Shown here piece after piece: positions 18,810 to 27,764 of a stretch of DNA of 64,000 nt. The DNA is taken from contig NZ_CP163444.1 in assembly GCF_041053105.1 (NCBI RefSeq), positions 5,456,001 to 5,520,000 of the forward strand, given 5' to 3'. Within the stretch, counting starts at the first letter, position 1. Each line of letters starts with the position of its first letter. The notes beneath the pieces are model-generated. The model ran no database searches and was not told where the DNA came from. It saw only the letters and a list, made by a program, of their open reading frames with translations. A program made the position numbers and the translations under genes. The stretch is from Streptomyces sp. R44. GTDB lineage: Bacteria > Actinomycetota > Actinomycetes > Streptomycetales > Streptomycetaceae.

Positions 18810-19310
18810 ATGACCCGCACCTTCAGGAGGATCGGCGCGCTCTGCGCCGGTACGGTCGCGGCGGTCACCTTCGCCGCCGCCGCCCCCGCCCAGGCCGACA
18901 ACGGAGACGGCTTCGAGTTCACGCTCTACGCCAAGGAGGTCCCCGGCCCGGGGACCGACTCGAGCGGGCCGCCGCCCAAGGTCGGGGACGTCTTCACGGC
19001 CGCCGACGACCTGTACAAGACCAAGGGCGGCAGCAAGGTCGGCCGCGACGGCGTGACCTGCGCCGTCGTGCGCGTCTCCGGTGACCAGGCCGACGTGAAC
19101 TGCGTGGGCACCTTCGTCCTGAACGGCGGACCGGGCGGACAGCTCACCGCCCAGGCCCTCGTCACCTTCGACATCTCGAACGTGGCCCCGGCCGCCTATG
19201 ACGTCGCCATCACCGGAGGCACCGGCGACTTCACGCAGGCGCGTGGATACGTGAGTACGAGCCCCGACGGGGACTACTCGCGGATGGAGTTCCACGTCAC
19301 CACGAGGTGA
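18810..19310 (+). CDS. Secreted allene-oxide-cyclase-barrel-like protein
   Basis: 166 residues with a clear Sec signal peptide (TVAAVTFAAAAPAQADN). The mature part has the pattern of AOC/dirigent-like beta-barrels: GDVFTAADDLY, CVGTFVLNGGPGGQLTAQA, YDVAITGGTGDFTQARGYV. In plants this barrel family cyclises allene oxides or guides phenol coupling. Bacterial members are mostly uncharacterised, so the activity is unknown. Two Cys (TCAVV, NCVG) may form a disulfide. Its stop is 5 bp from the stop of the convergent phosphatase gene. Confidence 0.75.
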   Translation: MTRTFRRIGALCAGTVAAVTFAAAAPAQADNGDGFEFTLYAKEVPGPGTDSSGPPPKVGDVFTAADDLYKTKGGSKVGRDGVTCAVVRVSGDQADVNCVGTFVLNGGPGGQLTAQALVTFDISNVAPAAYDVAITGGTGDFTQARGYVSTSPDGDYSRMEFHVTTR

Positions 19311-19315
19311 GCCCG

Positions 19316-19936
19316 TTACGACAGCTTGCCGCCGTAGTCCGGGAGCTTGAAGGCGCGCTCGGCGTGGCCGCCGACGAGGTCGGTCGTGTTGTTGCCGATG
19401 TTCGCGATGATCGTGTAGCCCTTGGCCTCGATCTCGGCGCGCTTCTCGGTCTTGTACGCGCTGACCTCGGCGAACAGGTCGGGGAGCGAGCGCACGTACA
19501 GCCCGTCGACGGGGTAGCCGGCCTTCTTCAGGTTCCAGTCCGTCAGGGAGTAGATGATCCCGGGGCGGGCGGTGACGAAGAAGACGGCCACCCCGCGCGC
19601 GTGGGCGTCGTCGACGAGCGCGCGCACGTCCGCGATGGCCGGGGTCGGCAGCTCCCAGAACGGGTGGAAGTCCGTCTCCAGGGAGCTGTTGTCGATGTCG
19701 AGGACGATGGCCTGCTTCTCGCGGCCGGCGTCCTTCGAGCGCGCCTCGATGTACGGGCGGGCCTCGGCGACGACGGCGGCGACGTCATGACGCCAGGTCG
19801 CGTAGTCGACGTCCGCGAGGGCCGCGGCCGAGGTGATGTGGGTGTCGGGGTCGGCGGCGGAGGCGGCGGGCGCGGCACCGACGACGAGGACGGCCGTCAG
19901 GCCGAGGGCCGCGGCGGTGGTCTTGGCGGAGGGCAT
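19316..19936 (-). CDS. Secreted HAD-family acid phosphatase
   Basis: 206 residues from the ATG at 19936, supported by GGGAG upstream. The ATG at 19978 lacks an RBS. A signal peptide (ALGLTAVLVVGAAPAASA) is followed by the class B/HAD-type acid phosphatase core: nucleophile motif IVLDIDNSSLETD (DxDxS), FFVTARPG (motif II Thr) and the NIGNNTTDLVGG C-terminal motif. It probably removes phosphate from external monoesters. The gene is monocistronic and convergent with the AOC-like gene. Confidence 0.88.
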   Translation of the reverse strand: MPSAKTTAAALGLTAVLVVGAAPAASAADPDTHITSAAALADVDYATWRHDVAAVVAEARPYIEARSKDAGREKQAIVLDIDNSSLETDFHPFWELPTPAIADVRALVDDAHARGVAVFFVTARPGIIYSLTDWNLKKAGYPVDGLYVRSLPDLFAEVSAYKTEKRAEIEAKGYTIIANIGNNTTDLVGGHAERAFKLPDYGGKLS

Positions 19937-20084
19937 GGGGGGCTCCCGAGTGGGTCGAACCGGCTCAGTGGTTGACATGCTCGCGACCCATACTGGCCAG
20001 TAGGTGACGGGAGGGCTACCGGTCGGTAGCGACTTTCTGAGCGAAAGATCTTTCTGGGCGGAGACCCTTCCGAGCGGAGACCGA

Positions 20085-20120
20085 CGACGCCCCCCGGCCC
20101 GGAAGGGCCGAGGGGCGTCG
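20085..20120 (-). terminator. Terminator of the class I fumarase gene
   Basis: CGACGCCCC/GGGGCGTCG (20085-20093 with 20112-20120) encloses a CGGCCC..GGGCCG inner stem. It lies 27 nt after the fumarase stop on the minus strand. Confidence 0.8.
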
Positions 20121-20146
20121 CGAGAGCCCTGCGAGATCGGGCGAGA

Positions 20147-21817
20147 TCAGGCGAGACCGGGACCGCGCACCGGGATGTGCGTGAAGGTCGGCTCCGGGGC
20201 CGGGTTCTGGAAGAAGTCGTTGCCCTTGTCGTCCACCACGATGAACGCCGGGAAGTCCTCGACCTCGATCTTCCAGACCGCTTCCATGCCGAGCTCCTCG
20301 TACTCGACGACCTCGACCTTCTTGATGCAGTCCTGCGCCAGACGCGCCGCCGGGCCGCCGATCGAGCCCAGGTAGAAGCCGCCGTGCGCACCGCACGCGT
20401 CGGTGACCTGCTTCGACCGGTTGCCCTTGGCCAGCATGACCTTCGAGCCGCCCGCCGCCTGGAACTGCTCCACGTACGAGTCCATGCGGCCGGCCGTCGT
20501 CGGACCGAAGGAGCCGGAGGCGTAACCCTCGGGGGTCTTCGCGGGGCCCGCGTAGTAGACCGGGTGGTCCTTCAGGTACTGCGGCATCTCCTCGCCCGCG
20601 TCCAGGCGCTCCTTGATCTTGGCGTGCGCGATGTCGCGCGCCACGACCAGCGGGCCGTTGAGGGAGAGGCGGGTCTTGACCGGGTACTTCGTCAGCTCGG
20701 CGAGGATCTCGTCCATCGGCTGGTTGAGGTCGATCTTCACGACGTCCGAGGACTCGTCCAGGTGGGAGTCCTCGGTCTCCGGCAGGAAGCGCGCCGGGTC
20801 GGTCTCCAGCTGCTCCAGGAAGACGCCCTCGGCGGTGATCTTCGCGACGGCCTGGCGGTCGGCCGAGCAGGACACGGCGATCGCGACGGGCAGCGAGGCG
20901 CCGTGACGGGGGAGGCGGACGACACGGACGTCGTGGCAGAAGTACTTGCCGCCGAACTGCGCGCCGATGCCGATCTTCTGCGTCAGCTCGAAGACCTTCT
21001 CCTCCAGCTCCTTGTCGCGGAAGCCGTGGCCGGTCTCGGCCGAGCCCTCGGTGGGCAGCTCGTCCAGGTAGTGCGCGGAGGCGTACTTCGCGGTCTTGAG
21101 CGCGAACTCGGCGCTGGTGCCGCCGACGACGATCGCCAGGTGGTACGGCGGGCAGGCGGCCGTGCCGAGCGAACGGATCTTCTCCTCCAGGAACTTCATC
21201 ATGGAGGCCTCGTTCAGGACCGCCTTGGTCTCCTGGTAGAGGAAGGACTTGTTGGCCGAGCCGCCGCCCTTGGCCATGAAGAGGAACTTGTACGCGCCGC
21301 CGTCGGTCGCGTACAGCTCGATCTGCGCGGGCAGGTTCGAGCCGGTGTTCTTCTCCTCCCACATGGTCACCGGGGCCATCTGCGAGTAGCGCAGGTTGAG
21401 CTTGGTGTACGCGTCGTAGACGCCCTTGGACAGGGCCTCCTCGTCACGGCCCGAGGTCAGCACGTTCTGGCCGCGCTTGCCCATGACGATCGCGGTGCCG
21501 GTGTCCTGGCACATGGGCAGCACGCCCGCGGCGGCGATGTTCGCGTTCTTGAGGAGGTCGAGCGCGACGAACTTGTCGTTGCTCGACGCCTCCGGGTCGT
21601 CGATGATCCGGCGCAGCTGGGCAAGGTGGGCCGGGCGCAGGAAGTGCTGGATGTCGTGGATGGCCTCGGCGGCCAGCCGGCGCAGCGCCTCCGGCTCGAC
21701 CTTGAGGAACGTACGCCCGTCGGCCTCGAAGGTGGAGACACCTTCGGAGGTCACCAGGCGGTAGGGCGTGGTGTCCTCTCCCAGGGGGAGCAGATCGGAG
21801 TACGCAAACTCAGGCAT
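20147..21817 (-). CDS. Class I (iron-sulfur) fumarate hydratase
   Basis: 556 residues from ATG 21817 (568 bp-scale N-terminal choice uncertain: an in-frame ATG at 21829 adds four residues but has GAGGA abutting it). Alpha and beta domains are fused as in E. coli FumA/FumB. Cluster-ligand cysteines are seen in [17 protein letters not shown] and AVSCSADR contexts, and C-terminal beta-domain motifs include [12 protein letters not shown] and [10 protein letters not shown]. It interconverts fumarate and malate using an oxygen-labile [4Fe-4S] cluster. A second, cluster-free fumarase (fumC) is nearby. From memory, S. coelicolor has the same pair at the equivalent locus. Confidence 0.95.
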   Translation of the reverse strand: MPEFAYSDLLPLGEDTTPYRLVTSEGVSTFEADGRTFLKVEPEALRRLAAEAIHDIQHFLRPAHLAQLRRIIDDPEASSNDKFVALDLLKNANIAAAGVLPMCQDTGTAIVMGKRGQNVLTSGRDEEALSKGVYDAYTKLNLRYSQMAPVTMWEEKNTGSNLPAQIELYATDGGAYKFLFMAKGGGSANKSFLYQETKAVLNEASMMKFLEEKIRSLGTAACPPYHLAIVVGGTSAEFALKTAKYASAHYLDELPTEGSAETGHGFRDKELEEKVFELTQKIGIGAQFGGKYFCHDVRVVRLPRHGASLPVAIAVSCSADRQAVAKITAEGVFLEQLETDPARFLPETEDSHLDESSDVVKIDLNQPMDEILAELTKYPVKTRLSLNGPLVVARDIAHAKIKERLDAGEEMPQYLKDHPVYYAGPAKTPEGYASGSFGPTTAGRMDSYVEQFQAAGGSKVMLAKGNRSKQVTDACGAHGGFYLGSIGGPAARLAQDCIKKVEVVEYEELGMEAVWKIEVEDFPAFIVVDDKGNDFFQNPAPEPTFTHIPVRGPGLA

Positions 21818-22043
21818 GACGGCGGCCATTCCTCACTCGGCAGACAGCTGCGCCGCCTCCATTGGCGGCGCGCCCTCCAGCGTATGACGCGGCGGCCGCG
21901 CCGATCCTGTGAGGTAAGGCTCAGTAGGGGGTGGGAGCGCACCGGAATGGCGTGTTTCCGTGCCCCCGCCGTCGCGTCCCGGGGTGTCCCCTAGGGGACG
22001 GGACCAGGGTCTGTCCCTCTGGTTGCGATCTATCGCGTTTCGC

Positions 22044-22055
22044 TAGGCTGACTTC
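22044..22055 (+). promoter_or_regulatory. -10 element for a leaderless start
   Basis: TAGGCT (22044-22049) lies 6 nt before the GTG at 22056. TTGCGA (22023-22028) is a weakly spaced -35 candidate (15-bp spacer). No RBS is present, which suggests leaderless transcription. Confidence 0.45.
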
Positions 22056-22775
22056 GTGGACCTCGAAAAGCAGCCCGAACCCGAGAAGCAGCCGCAGCCG
22101 CAGCGGCCGGTCGCCCCCGCCGAGCCCGCTCTCGCCGGGCCCGCCCACGTCGATCCGCAGGGTTCGCTGCGGGCCTCGGACGCGGACCGCGACCGCGTCG
22201 CGGACATCCTCAGGGACGCCCTCGCCGAGGGACGGCTCGACGCCGAGGAGCACTCGGACCGGATCGACGCGGTCTACCGGGCCAAGACCGTAGGGGAGCT
22301 GGAGCCGATCGTCCGCGACCTGCCGGCCGCCCGGACCGCCCACGAGCCCGAAGCGGCCGTGGCCTGGGGCTCGGACGACCCCGAGGGCCCCGCGGAGAGC
22401 CTCGTCGCGATCTTCTCCAGCACGACCCGCAGGGGCCGCTGGCGGGTGAGCCGCCGGACGAACGCCTTCGCTCTCTTCGGGAACGTCGAGATCGACCTGA
22501 CCGAGGCGATCTTCGCCCAGCGGCTGACCACCATCAACGCCACCTCCATCTTCGGCAACGTGGAGGTGCGGGTCCCGGAGAACATCAGCCTGCGCGGCAG
22601 CGGCAGCGGCGTCTTCGGGAACTTCGAGGTCGTGACCCTGGAAGGGGCCGACCCGCAGGCCCCGGTCGTCGTCATCAACGGCTACTCGGTCTTCGGGAAC
22701 GTGGAGGCCAGACCCAAGCGCGGCAAGTGGATCACCGACCTCCAGGGCAGGCTCCGCAAGCACCTCGGGCACTGA
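22056..22775 (+). CDS. DUF1707 domain protein with cell-wall-active-antibiotic-response-like C-domain
   Basis: 239 residues. After a Pro/Glu/Gln-rich start, residues about 37-90 match DUF1707 (LRASDADRDRVADILRDAL, then AEGRLDAEEHSDRI; AKTVGELEPIVRDLP). The C-terminal half has the repeated beta-helix motif LFGNVEI / IFGNVEV / VFGNFEV / VFGNVEA, typical of LiaF-like/DUF2154-type domains that in Bacillus modulate cell-envelope stress sensing. There is no membrane segment, so it is probably cytosolic or peripheral. Its role is inferred. The start appears leaderless. Confidence 0.85.
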   Translation: MDLEKQPEPEKQPQPQRPVAPAEPALAGPAHVDPQGSLRASDADRDRVADILRDALAEGRLDAEEHSDRIDAVYRAKTVGELEPIVRDLPAARTAHEPEAAVAWGSDDPEGPAESLVAIFSSTTRRGRWRVSRRTNAFALFGNVEIDLTEAIFAQRLTTINATSIFGNVEVRVPENISLRGSGSGVFGNFEVVTLEGADPQAPVVVINGYSVFGNVEARPKRGKWITDLQGRLRKHLGH

Positions 22776-22957
22776 CGACGGGCGTCGCTCGGGGAGCCCG
22801 CGCGGGAGCCGTTGCCGGGTGTCCGCGGAGGTGACCGGAATTCGCCCTCGGGTATCCGCAGTGCGGAACGGCGGGGCACGCAGTGCATAGGCGCGCGCAC
22901 AGCGGGTAGGGCTGGTGCATCGCCGCTCGCTCGCGAAGCCGTCGTCAGGAGTAGACC

Positions 22958-23329
22958 GTGCTGCAACTGCCGCATCAGCCCCTCCAGGTCGCCGCCGTAC
23001 CCCCTCAGCGCGTTCCTGCCCGGGAGGACGAGGCCGGTCCTTGGCACGCGGAGGCGGTGTGCCGCCGGGACGAGGCCGGGCTCTTCTTCGCGCCCTCCAA
23101 GGAGCCGACCGCCGCGCGGCTCGCCCGGGAGGAGGCGGCCAAGCGGGTCTGCGCGCGCTGTCCGGTCATGGTCGAGTGCCGGGAGCACGCCCTGCTCCAG
23201 CCCGAGCCGTACGGGGTGTGGGGCGGGCTCACCGCGGCGGAGCGCCGTGTCGTCCTCGCCCGGCGCCGGCGGCGTGAGGTGGAGCTGCGGAAGGCCGCCG
23301 CGACCGAGCGGATCGCCCAGGCGGGTTGA
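22958..23329 (+). CDS. wblI: WhiB-family iron-sulfur transcription factor (WblI by position)
   Basis: 123 residues starting at GTG after AGGAG. The four cluster-binding cysteines are Cys35, Cys65, Cys68 and Cys74 (AVCRRDEA, VCARCPVMVEC), the GVWGG turn is at 86-90, and a basic Arg/Lys tail binds DNA. WhiB-like proteins carry a [4Fe-4S] cluster and act with the principal sigma factor. The wblI symbol rests on gene order (upstream of glpX, downstream of DUF1707), not on sequence comparison. It is followed by a strong terminator. Confidence 0.9.
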   Translation: MLQLPHQPLQVAAVPPQRVPAREDEAGPWHAEAVCRRDEAGLFFAPSKEPTAARLAREEAAKRVCARCPVMVECREHALLQPEPYGVWGGLTAAERRVVLARRRRREVELRKAAATERIAQAG

Positions 23330-23364
23330 CGGGACCGGAGAGCTTCCCCCGCGCCCGTACGAGA

Positions 23365-23397
23365 AGGGGCGCCCCCACCGCACATGGGGGCGCCCCT
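23365..23397. terminator. Bidirectional terminator
   Basis: A 13-bp perfect stem (23365-23377 with 23385-23397) has a 7-nt loop and is followed by TCTT. It lies between the convergent whiB-like and glpX genes. Confidence 0.85.
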
Positions 23398-23468
23398 CTT
23401 CGTACCGTCGCGTCCTCGTACCCGCGCGCCTTCGTACCGCGGCGCCTTCGTACTGTCGCGCTGAAGCG

Positions 23469-24503
23469 TTACTTCGCGCGGTCGAAGTCGATCGCGCTGT
23501 AGGCGCGCAGCTTCGAGAGGCGGTGCGTCGAGTCGATCTGGCGGATCGTGCCGGACTTCGAGCGCATGACCAGCGACTGCGTGGTCGCCGTCTCGGCGCG
23601 GTAGCGCACGCCGCGCAGCAGCTCGCCGTCGGTGATGCCGGTCGCGACGAAGAACACGTTGTCGCCGGAGACCAGGTCGTTCGTGGAGAGCACACGGTCC
23701 AGGTCGTGGCCCGCGTCCAGCGCCTTCTGGCGCTCGGCGTCGTCCTTCGGCCACAGCTTGCCCTGGATCACGCCGCCGAGGCACTTGATGGCGCAGGCGG
23801 AGATGATGCCCTCGGGGGTGCCGCCGATGCCCATGAGCATGTCGACGCCGGTGCCCTCGCGGACGGCCATGATCGAACCGGCGACGTCGCCGTCCGAGAT
23901 GAACTTGATCCGGGCGCCGGTCTCGCGGATCTCCTTGACGATGCCCTCGTGGCGGGGGCGGTCCAGGATGACGACCGTGATGTCCTCGGGCGAGGAGTTC
24001 TTGGCCTTGGCGACCCGGCGGATGTTGACCGAGACGGGGGCGTTGATGTCGACGAAGTCGGCGGCCTCGGGGCCCGTGACCAGCTTGTCCATGTAGAAGA
24101 CCGCGGACGGGTCGAACATGGTGCCGCGGTCGGCGGCGGCCAGGACGGCGATCGCGTTCGGCATGCCCTTGGCGTTGAGGGTGGTGCCGTCGATCGGGTC
24201 GACGGCGATGTCGACCTCGGCGCCGGTGCCGTCGCCGACCCGCTCGCCGTTGAAGAGCATCGGGGCTTCGTCCTTCTCGCCCTCGCCGATGACGACGACG
24301 CCGTTCATCGAGACGGTGGAGATCAGGGTCCGCATGGCGTTGACCGCCGCCCCGTCCGCGCCGATCTTGTCGCCGCGGCCGACCCAGCGGCCGGCGGCCA
24401 TGGCGGCGGCCTCGGTGACGCGGACCAGCTCAAGGGCGAGGTTGCGGTCGGGGGCCTCGGGAGAAACGACAAGCTCGGGCGGAAGGTGGTGGTGCTCGGT
24501 CAT
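23469..24503 (-). CDS. glpX: Class II fructose-1,6-bisphosphatase
   Basis: 344 residues from ATG 24503. GlpX landmarks: [15 protein letters not shown] and [16 protein letters not shown] (metal-binding Asp/Glu), the [16 protein letters not shown] phosphate loop and the LDR at VVILDRPRH. It removes the 1-phosphate of fructose 1,6-bisphosphate in gluconeogenesis. Streptomyces use this class II enzyme as their main FBPase. It is monocistronic and divergent from the DUF4245 gene (117-bp gap). Confidence 0.96.
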   Translation of the reverse strand: MTEHHHLPPELVVSPEAPDRNLALELVRVTEAAAMAAGRWVGRGDKIGADGAAVNAMRTLISTVSMNGVVVIGEGEKDEAPMLFNGERVGDGTGAEVDIAVDPIDGTTLNAKGMPNAIAVLAAADRGTMFDPSAVFYMDKLVTGPEAADFVDINAPVSVNIRRVAKAKNSSPEDITVVILDRPRHEGIVKEIRETGARIKFISDGDVAGSIMAVREGTGVDMLMGIGGTPEGIISACAIKCLGGVIQGKLWPKDDAERQKALDAGHDLDRVLSTNDLVSGDNVFFVATGITDGELLRGVRYRAETATTQSLVMRSKSGTIRQIDSTHRLSKLRAYSAIDFDRAK

Positions 24504-24620
24504 CGGAGCGCACCTTTCTGTACGGCGACGGCCGGGAAAAAGAGGGTGCTGCGACTCTATCGGTACGTCGACAAAATGAGCAGAGGGGCCCACGTATGAG
24601 CACAACACCATGATGCGACC

Positions 24621-25154
24621 ATGGTGGGCGTGGCAGGTATGCGAGGCAGGCAGACGGTACGCGGGATGTTCCAGTCCCTCGGGGTGATCATGGTCGCCGC
24701 GGGCGTGATGTATCTCTTCATCCCGCACGACGAGAACGCGGACCCGGTCAAGGCGAAGGACTACCGGGTCGAGCTCCTCACGGCCCAGCGGGCGGCGCCG
24801 TATCCGGTGCTGGCGCCCGAGGGCCTGGGTGAGGGCTGGAAGGCGACGGTGGTGTCGTACAAGCGCGAGAAGGCCGACGCCTGGCAGCTCGGATTCCTCT
24901 CCCCGGACACCCAGTACGTGGCCGTGAACCAGTCCACGGCCGAGCCGGGGAAGTTCGTGCCCGAGGTGACCCAGAAGGCGAAGAACACCGGGAAGACCCA
25001 GACGGTCGCCGGTCAGGTCTGGCAGCGCTGGGAGGGCCCGAAGTACGACGCGCTGGTCCGCACGGAGAACGGCGCGACGACCGTGGTGACCGGCACGGCC
25101 TCCTTCGAGCGGCTGGCCGAGATGGCCGGCTCGCTCCGGTCGCAGAAGGTCTGA
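24621..25154 (+). CDS. DUF4245 membrane-anchored protein
   Basis: 177 residues. A short basic start is followed by one TM helix ([19 protein letters not shown], about 17-35) and an exported domain with the DUF4245 pattern ([20 protein letters not shown], then [14 protein letters not shown], then [14 protein letters not shown]). The family is conserved beside glpX in actinobacteria, but its function is unknown. ATG 24621 and ATG 24639 are both possible starts with similar support. Confidence 0.85.
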   Translation: MVGVAGMRGRQTVRGMFQSLGVIMVAAGVMYLFIPHDENADPVKAKDYRVELLTAQRAAPYPVLAPEGLGEGWKATVVSYKREKADAWQLGFLSPDTQYVAVNQSTAEPGKFVPEVTQKAKNTGKTQTVAGQVWQRWEGPKYDALVRTENGATTVVTGTASFERLAEMAGSLRSQKV

Positions 25155-25164
25155 GACGCACGGG

Positions 25165-25199
25165 GAAGGGCCCCGCACTCATGGAGTGCGGGGCCCTTC
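25165..25199. terminator. Bidirectional terminator
   Basis: A 16-bp perfect stem (25165-25180 with 25184-25199) and an ATG triloop lie between convergent genes. Confidence 0.88.
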
Positions 25200-25210
25200 T
25201 CGCGTACCAC

Positions 25211-25801
25211 TCAGACGGTGGTGACGACCTCGTCGAAGGAGAGGCGCGGGGAGCGCGGGAACCAGGCGTCCTCGCCCGGCTTGCCGATGTTGACGATCAT
25301 CAGCGGGGTGTGGTCGTCGTCCAGGAACTCCTTCTGGATGCCGGCGAGGTCCGCACCGGTCATCGGGCCGGCGGCCAGGCCGGCGGCGCGGACGCCCACG
25401 ATGAAGTACGCGGCCTGGAGGGCGGCGTTCAGCAGGGCGGAGCCCTCGCGGACCGGGCGCTCCGAGAAGAACATGTCCTTGGCCTGCGGGAAGTGCGGGA
25501 GCAGCGCCGGGAGGTCCTCGTGGAACTCGTTGTCGGCGGAGAGGATCGCGACCAGCGGGGCGGTGGAGGTCTTGGCCGCGTTGCCCTCGGCCATGTGCTT
25601 CACCAGGCGCTCGCGGGCCTCGGGGGAGCGGACCAGGGTGATGCGCAGCGGGGTCTGGTTGAAGGCGGTCGGGCCGTACTTCACCAGGTCGTAGATCGCC
25701 TGGACCTGCTCGTCGGTCACCGGCTCGTCGGTGAACGTGTTGGCGGTGCGGGCCTCGCGGAAGAGGAGGTCCTGGGCGACGGCGTCAAGGGCGAGAGACA
25801 T
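25211..25801 (-). CDS. Nitroreductase-family protein (RutE/HadB-like)
   Basis: 196 residues from ATG 25801. It shows the RutE-type nitroreductase signature: ARTANTFTDEPVTDEQVQ, YGPTAFNQTPLRITLV, LNAALQAAYFIVGVRAAGL and the final NIGKPGEDAWFPRSPRLS with conserved C-terminal DEVV. Members are FMN-dependent NAD(P)H reductases. RutE reduces malonic semialdehyde in pyrimidine breakdown, but no rut genes are present, so the substrate is open. The upstream reading frame could be longer but has no RBS. Confidence 0.88.
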   Translation of the reverse strand: MSLALDAVAQDLLFREARTANTFTDEPVTDEQVQAIYDLVKYGPTAFNQTPLRITLVRSPEARERLVKHMAEGNAAKTSTAPLVAILSADNEFHEDLPALLPHFPQAKDMFFSERPVREGSALLNAALQAAYFIVGVRAAGLAAGPMTGADLAGIQKEFLDDDHTPLMIVNIGKPGEDAWFPRSPRLSFDEVVTTV

Positions 25802-26016
25802 GCTGCGTACCTTCCGGACTGCAAAGGGGGGTCGCTCGTACGAAGTTCGAACGATGCCTCGACAGTACGCCCAGGATTGGTGAAAATTCAACTAATCCAT
25901 CCGGATAGTGATCCGCTTCACTTGGAGTCTACATGTCCGGGTGCCCCTCGCCCCGGGGCCTCGGGCGGCTACTCGCCCCGGGGGCTACTCGTGCCGGGGA
26001 CTCGTGCCCCGGGGGC

Positions 26017-26277
26017 CTACTCGTCCTCGTCCTCCGCCTCCGCGGCCCGCTCGGCGGCCAGCGAGGCGTCCAGGCGGGCCCGGGCGCCCTCCAGGCGGCG
26101 CCGGCACACCTTCGCCAGCTCCTCGCCGCGCTCCCAGAGCGCCAGGGACTCCTCCAGGGACGTCCCGCCCGCTTCGAGCCGCCGGACGACCTCGATCAGC
26201 TCGTCCCGCGCCTGCTCGTAGCCGAGGGCCGCCTCTTCGGCGCTCGTGTCCGCACCCGCGTCCGTACCCGCTGCCAT
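26017..26277 (-). CDS. xseB: Exodeoxyribonuclease VII small subunit
   Basis: 86 residues from ATG 26277, preferred to ATG 26289 because GGAG lies 7 nt upstream of it. The XseB core is clear: YEQARDELIEVVRRLEAGG, SLEESLALWERGEELAKVC, RLEGARARLDA. Several copies wrap the XseA tail to form the single-strand-specific nuclease. The acidic end (AEAEDEDE) is usual in actinomycetes. It sits 36 bp downstream of xseA, in one operon. The 90 bp after its stop are GC-rich degenerate CTACTCG/CCGGGGG repeats. Confidence 0.93.
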   Translation of the reverse strand: MAAGTDAGADTSAEEAALGYEQARDELIEVVRRLEAGGTSLEESLALWERGEELAKVCRRRLEGARARLDASLAAERAAEAEDEDE

Positions 26278-26313
26278 CTGCCGCTCCATCCTTGGTATCC
26301 GTTATCTCTTCGC

Positions 26314-27531
26314 TCAGGCCGGGTCGGCCACGCGCCGCACCGTGAACTCGCCCTCGGCGACCCTGGCCCGCAGCTCCTCGCCCTCCGCGACCTCCTCGGG
26401 CGAGCGGACCACCGCCCCGTCCGCCCGCTGGAGCACCGCGTACCCCCGCTCCATCGTCGCGGCGGGGGACAGCGCCCGGACCCGCGCCCGCGTGTGCGAG
26501 AGCTCCGAGTCCGCCCGGTCCAGGAGGTGTCCGAGGACCCGCCGGCTCCGGGCGAGGAGGGCCGCGAGCTCGTCCTCGCGGACCTCGACCATGCGCTGCG
26601 GGTGCTCCATGACGGGCCGCGCGAGCGCGTGCGCCAGGCCGCGCTCCTCCCGCTCCAGGAGGCCGCGCACGGTCCGCAGGGCCCGGTCCCGCAGCCCGCG
26701 CACCCGGTCCAGCTCCTCGCCCACGTCCGGGACGACCTTCTTGGCCGCGTCCGTCGGCGTCGAGGCGCGCAGGTCGGCCACCAGATCGAGCAGCGGCGAG
26801 TCCGGCTCGTGCCCGATCGCGGACACCACCGGCGTACGGCACTCGGCGATCGCCCGGACCAGCTGCTCGTCCGAGAAGGGCAGCAGGTCCTCGACGCTGC
26901 CGCCGCCGCGGGCCACGATGATCACGTCCACGTCCTCGTGCGCGTCCAGCTCCTTGACCGCCTGGACGACCTGCGGGACCGCCTTCACGCCCTGCACCGC
27001 GACGTTCCGCACCTCGAAGCGGACCGCGGGCCAGCGCCGGCGCGCGTTCTCCAGGACGTCCCGCTCGGCCGCCGAGGCGCGGCCGCAGACCAGGCCGACG
27101 AGGTGCGGCAGGAACGGCAGCGGCTTCTTCCGGTCGAGAGCGAAGAGACCCTCCGAGGCCAGGCTCCGCTTCAGCTGCTCCAGGCGCGCGAGCAGCTCGC
27201 CGATCCCGACCGGCTTGATCTCCACGGCCCGCAGCGACAGCTGCCCGCGCGGCGCGTACCACTCGGGCTTGGCGTGCACGACGACCCGGGCGCCCTCCGA
27301 GACGACGTCCGCGACCGCGTCGAAGACCTGGCGGTAGCAGGTGACGCCGATGGAGATGTCGTACGAGGGATCCCGCAGCGTCAGGAAGACGACCCCGGCG
27401 CCGGGGCGCCGCGACAGCTGCGTGATCTGCCCCTCGACCCAGATCGCCCCGAGCCGGTCGATCCACCCCCCGATCATCCGGGAGACCTCACCGACGGGAA
27501 GCGGTGCTTCTGCGGACGTAGTCAGACCCAT
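26314..27531 (-). CDS. xseA: Exodeoxyribonuclease VII large subunit
   Basis: 405 residues, starting at ATG 27531 as set by the usual N-terminus ([20 protein letters not shown]). An OB fold ([20 protein letters not shown]) is followed by the catalytic core ([64 protein letters not shown], split for length) and the C-terminal coiled coil that binds XseB. It degrades single-stranded DNA from both ends in repair. It is co-transcribed with xseB. The spacer upstream holds palindromic tandem repeats. Confidence 0.96.
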   Translation of the reverse strand: MGLTTSAEAPLPVGEVSRMIGGWIDRLGAIWVEGQITQLSRRPGAGVVFLTLRDPSYDISIGVTCYRQVFDAVADVVSEGARVVVHAKPEWYAPRGQLSLRAVEIKPVGIGELLARLEQLKRSLASEGLFALDRKKPLPFLPHLVGLVCGRASAAERDVLENARRRWPAVRFEVRNVAVQGVKAVPQVVQAVKELDAHEDVDVIIVARGGGSVEDLLPFSDEQLVRAIAECRTPVVSAIGHEPDSPLLDLVADLRASTPTDAAKKVVPDVGEELDRVRGLRDRALRTVRGLLEREERGLAHALARPVMEHPQRMVEVREDELAALLARSRRVLGHLLDRADSELSHTRARVRALSPAATMERGYAVLQRADGAVVRSPEEVAEGEELRARVAEGEFTVRRVADPA

Positions 27532-27610
27532 GGACCGAGCGTAACCGCGCGGTACGACAACGTCAGGGCCGCGCGGGCGGTCCGGGGCGGCCGGGACGCA
27601 CCGGACGCCT

Positions 27611-27764
27611 CCACGCGCGCGTGGACGCCGTGCCGGGCCCGCTTCACGCGTGGACGTCGTTCCGGGCGGCCTCACGCGCGCGTGGACGCCGTGCCGTTTC
27701 CGCCTCCACGCGCGCGTGGACCCCGTGCCGGTTCCGCCGTCACGCGCGCGTGGACGTGCGGTTC
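27611..27764. repeat. Five imperfect tandem copies of a palindromic ~25-bp unit
   Basis: The unit is (C/T)CACGCGCGCGTGGACGCCGTGCCG-like, with copies at 27611, 27644 (shortened CACGCG core), 27672, 27706 and 27740, spaced 28-34 bp. Each CACGCGCGCGTG core is a self-complementary palindrome. The last copy encodes the final residues of the permease (TSTRA). The array fills the spacer between the permease stop and xseA. Confidence 0.8.
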
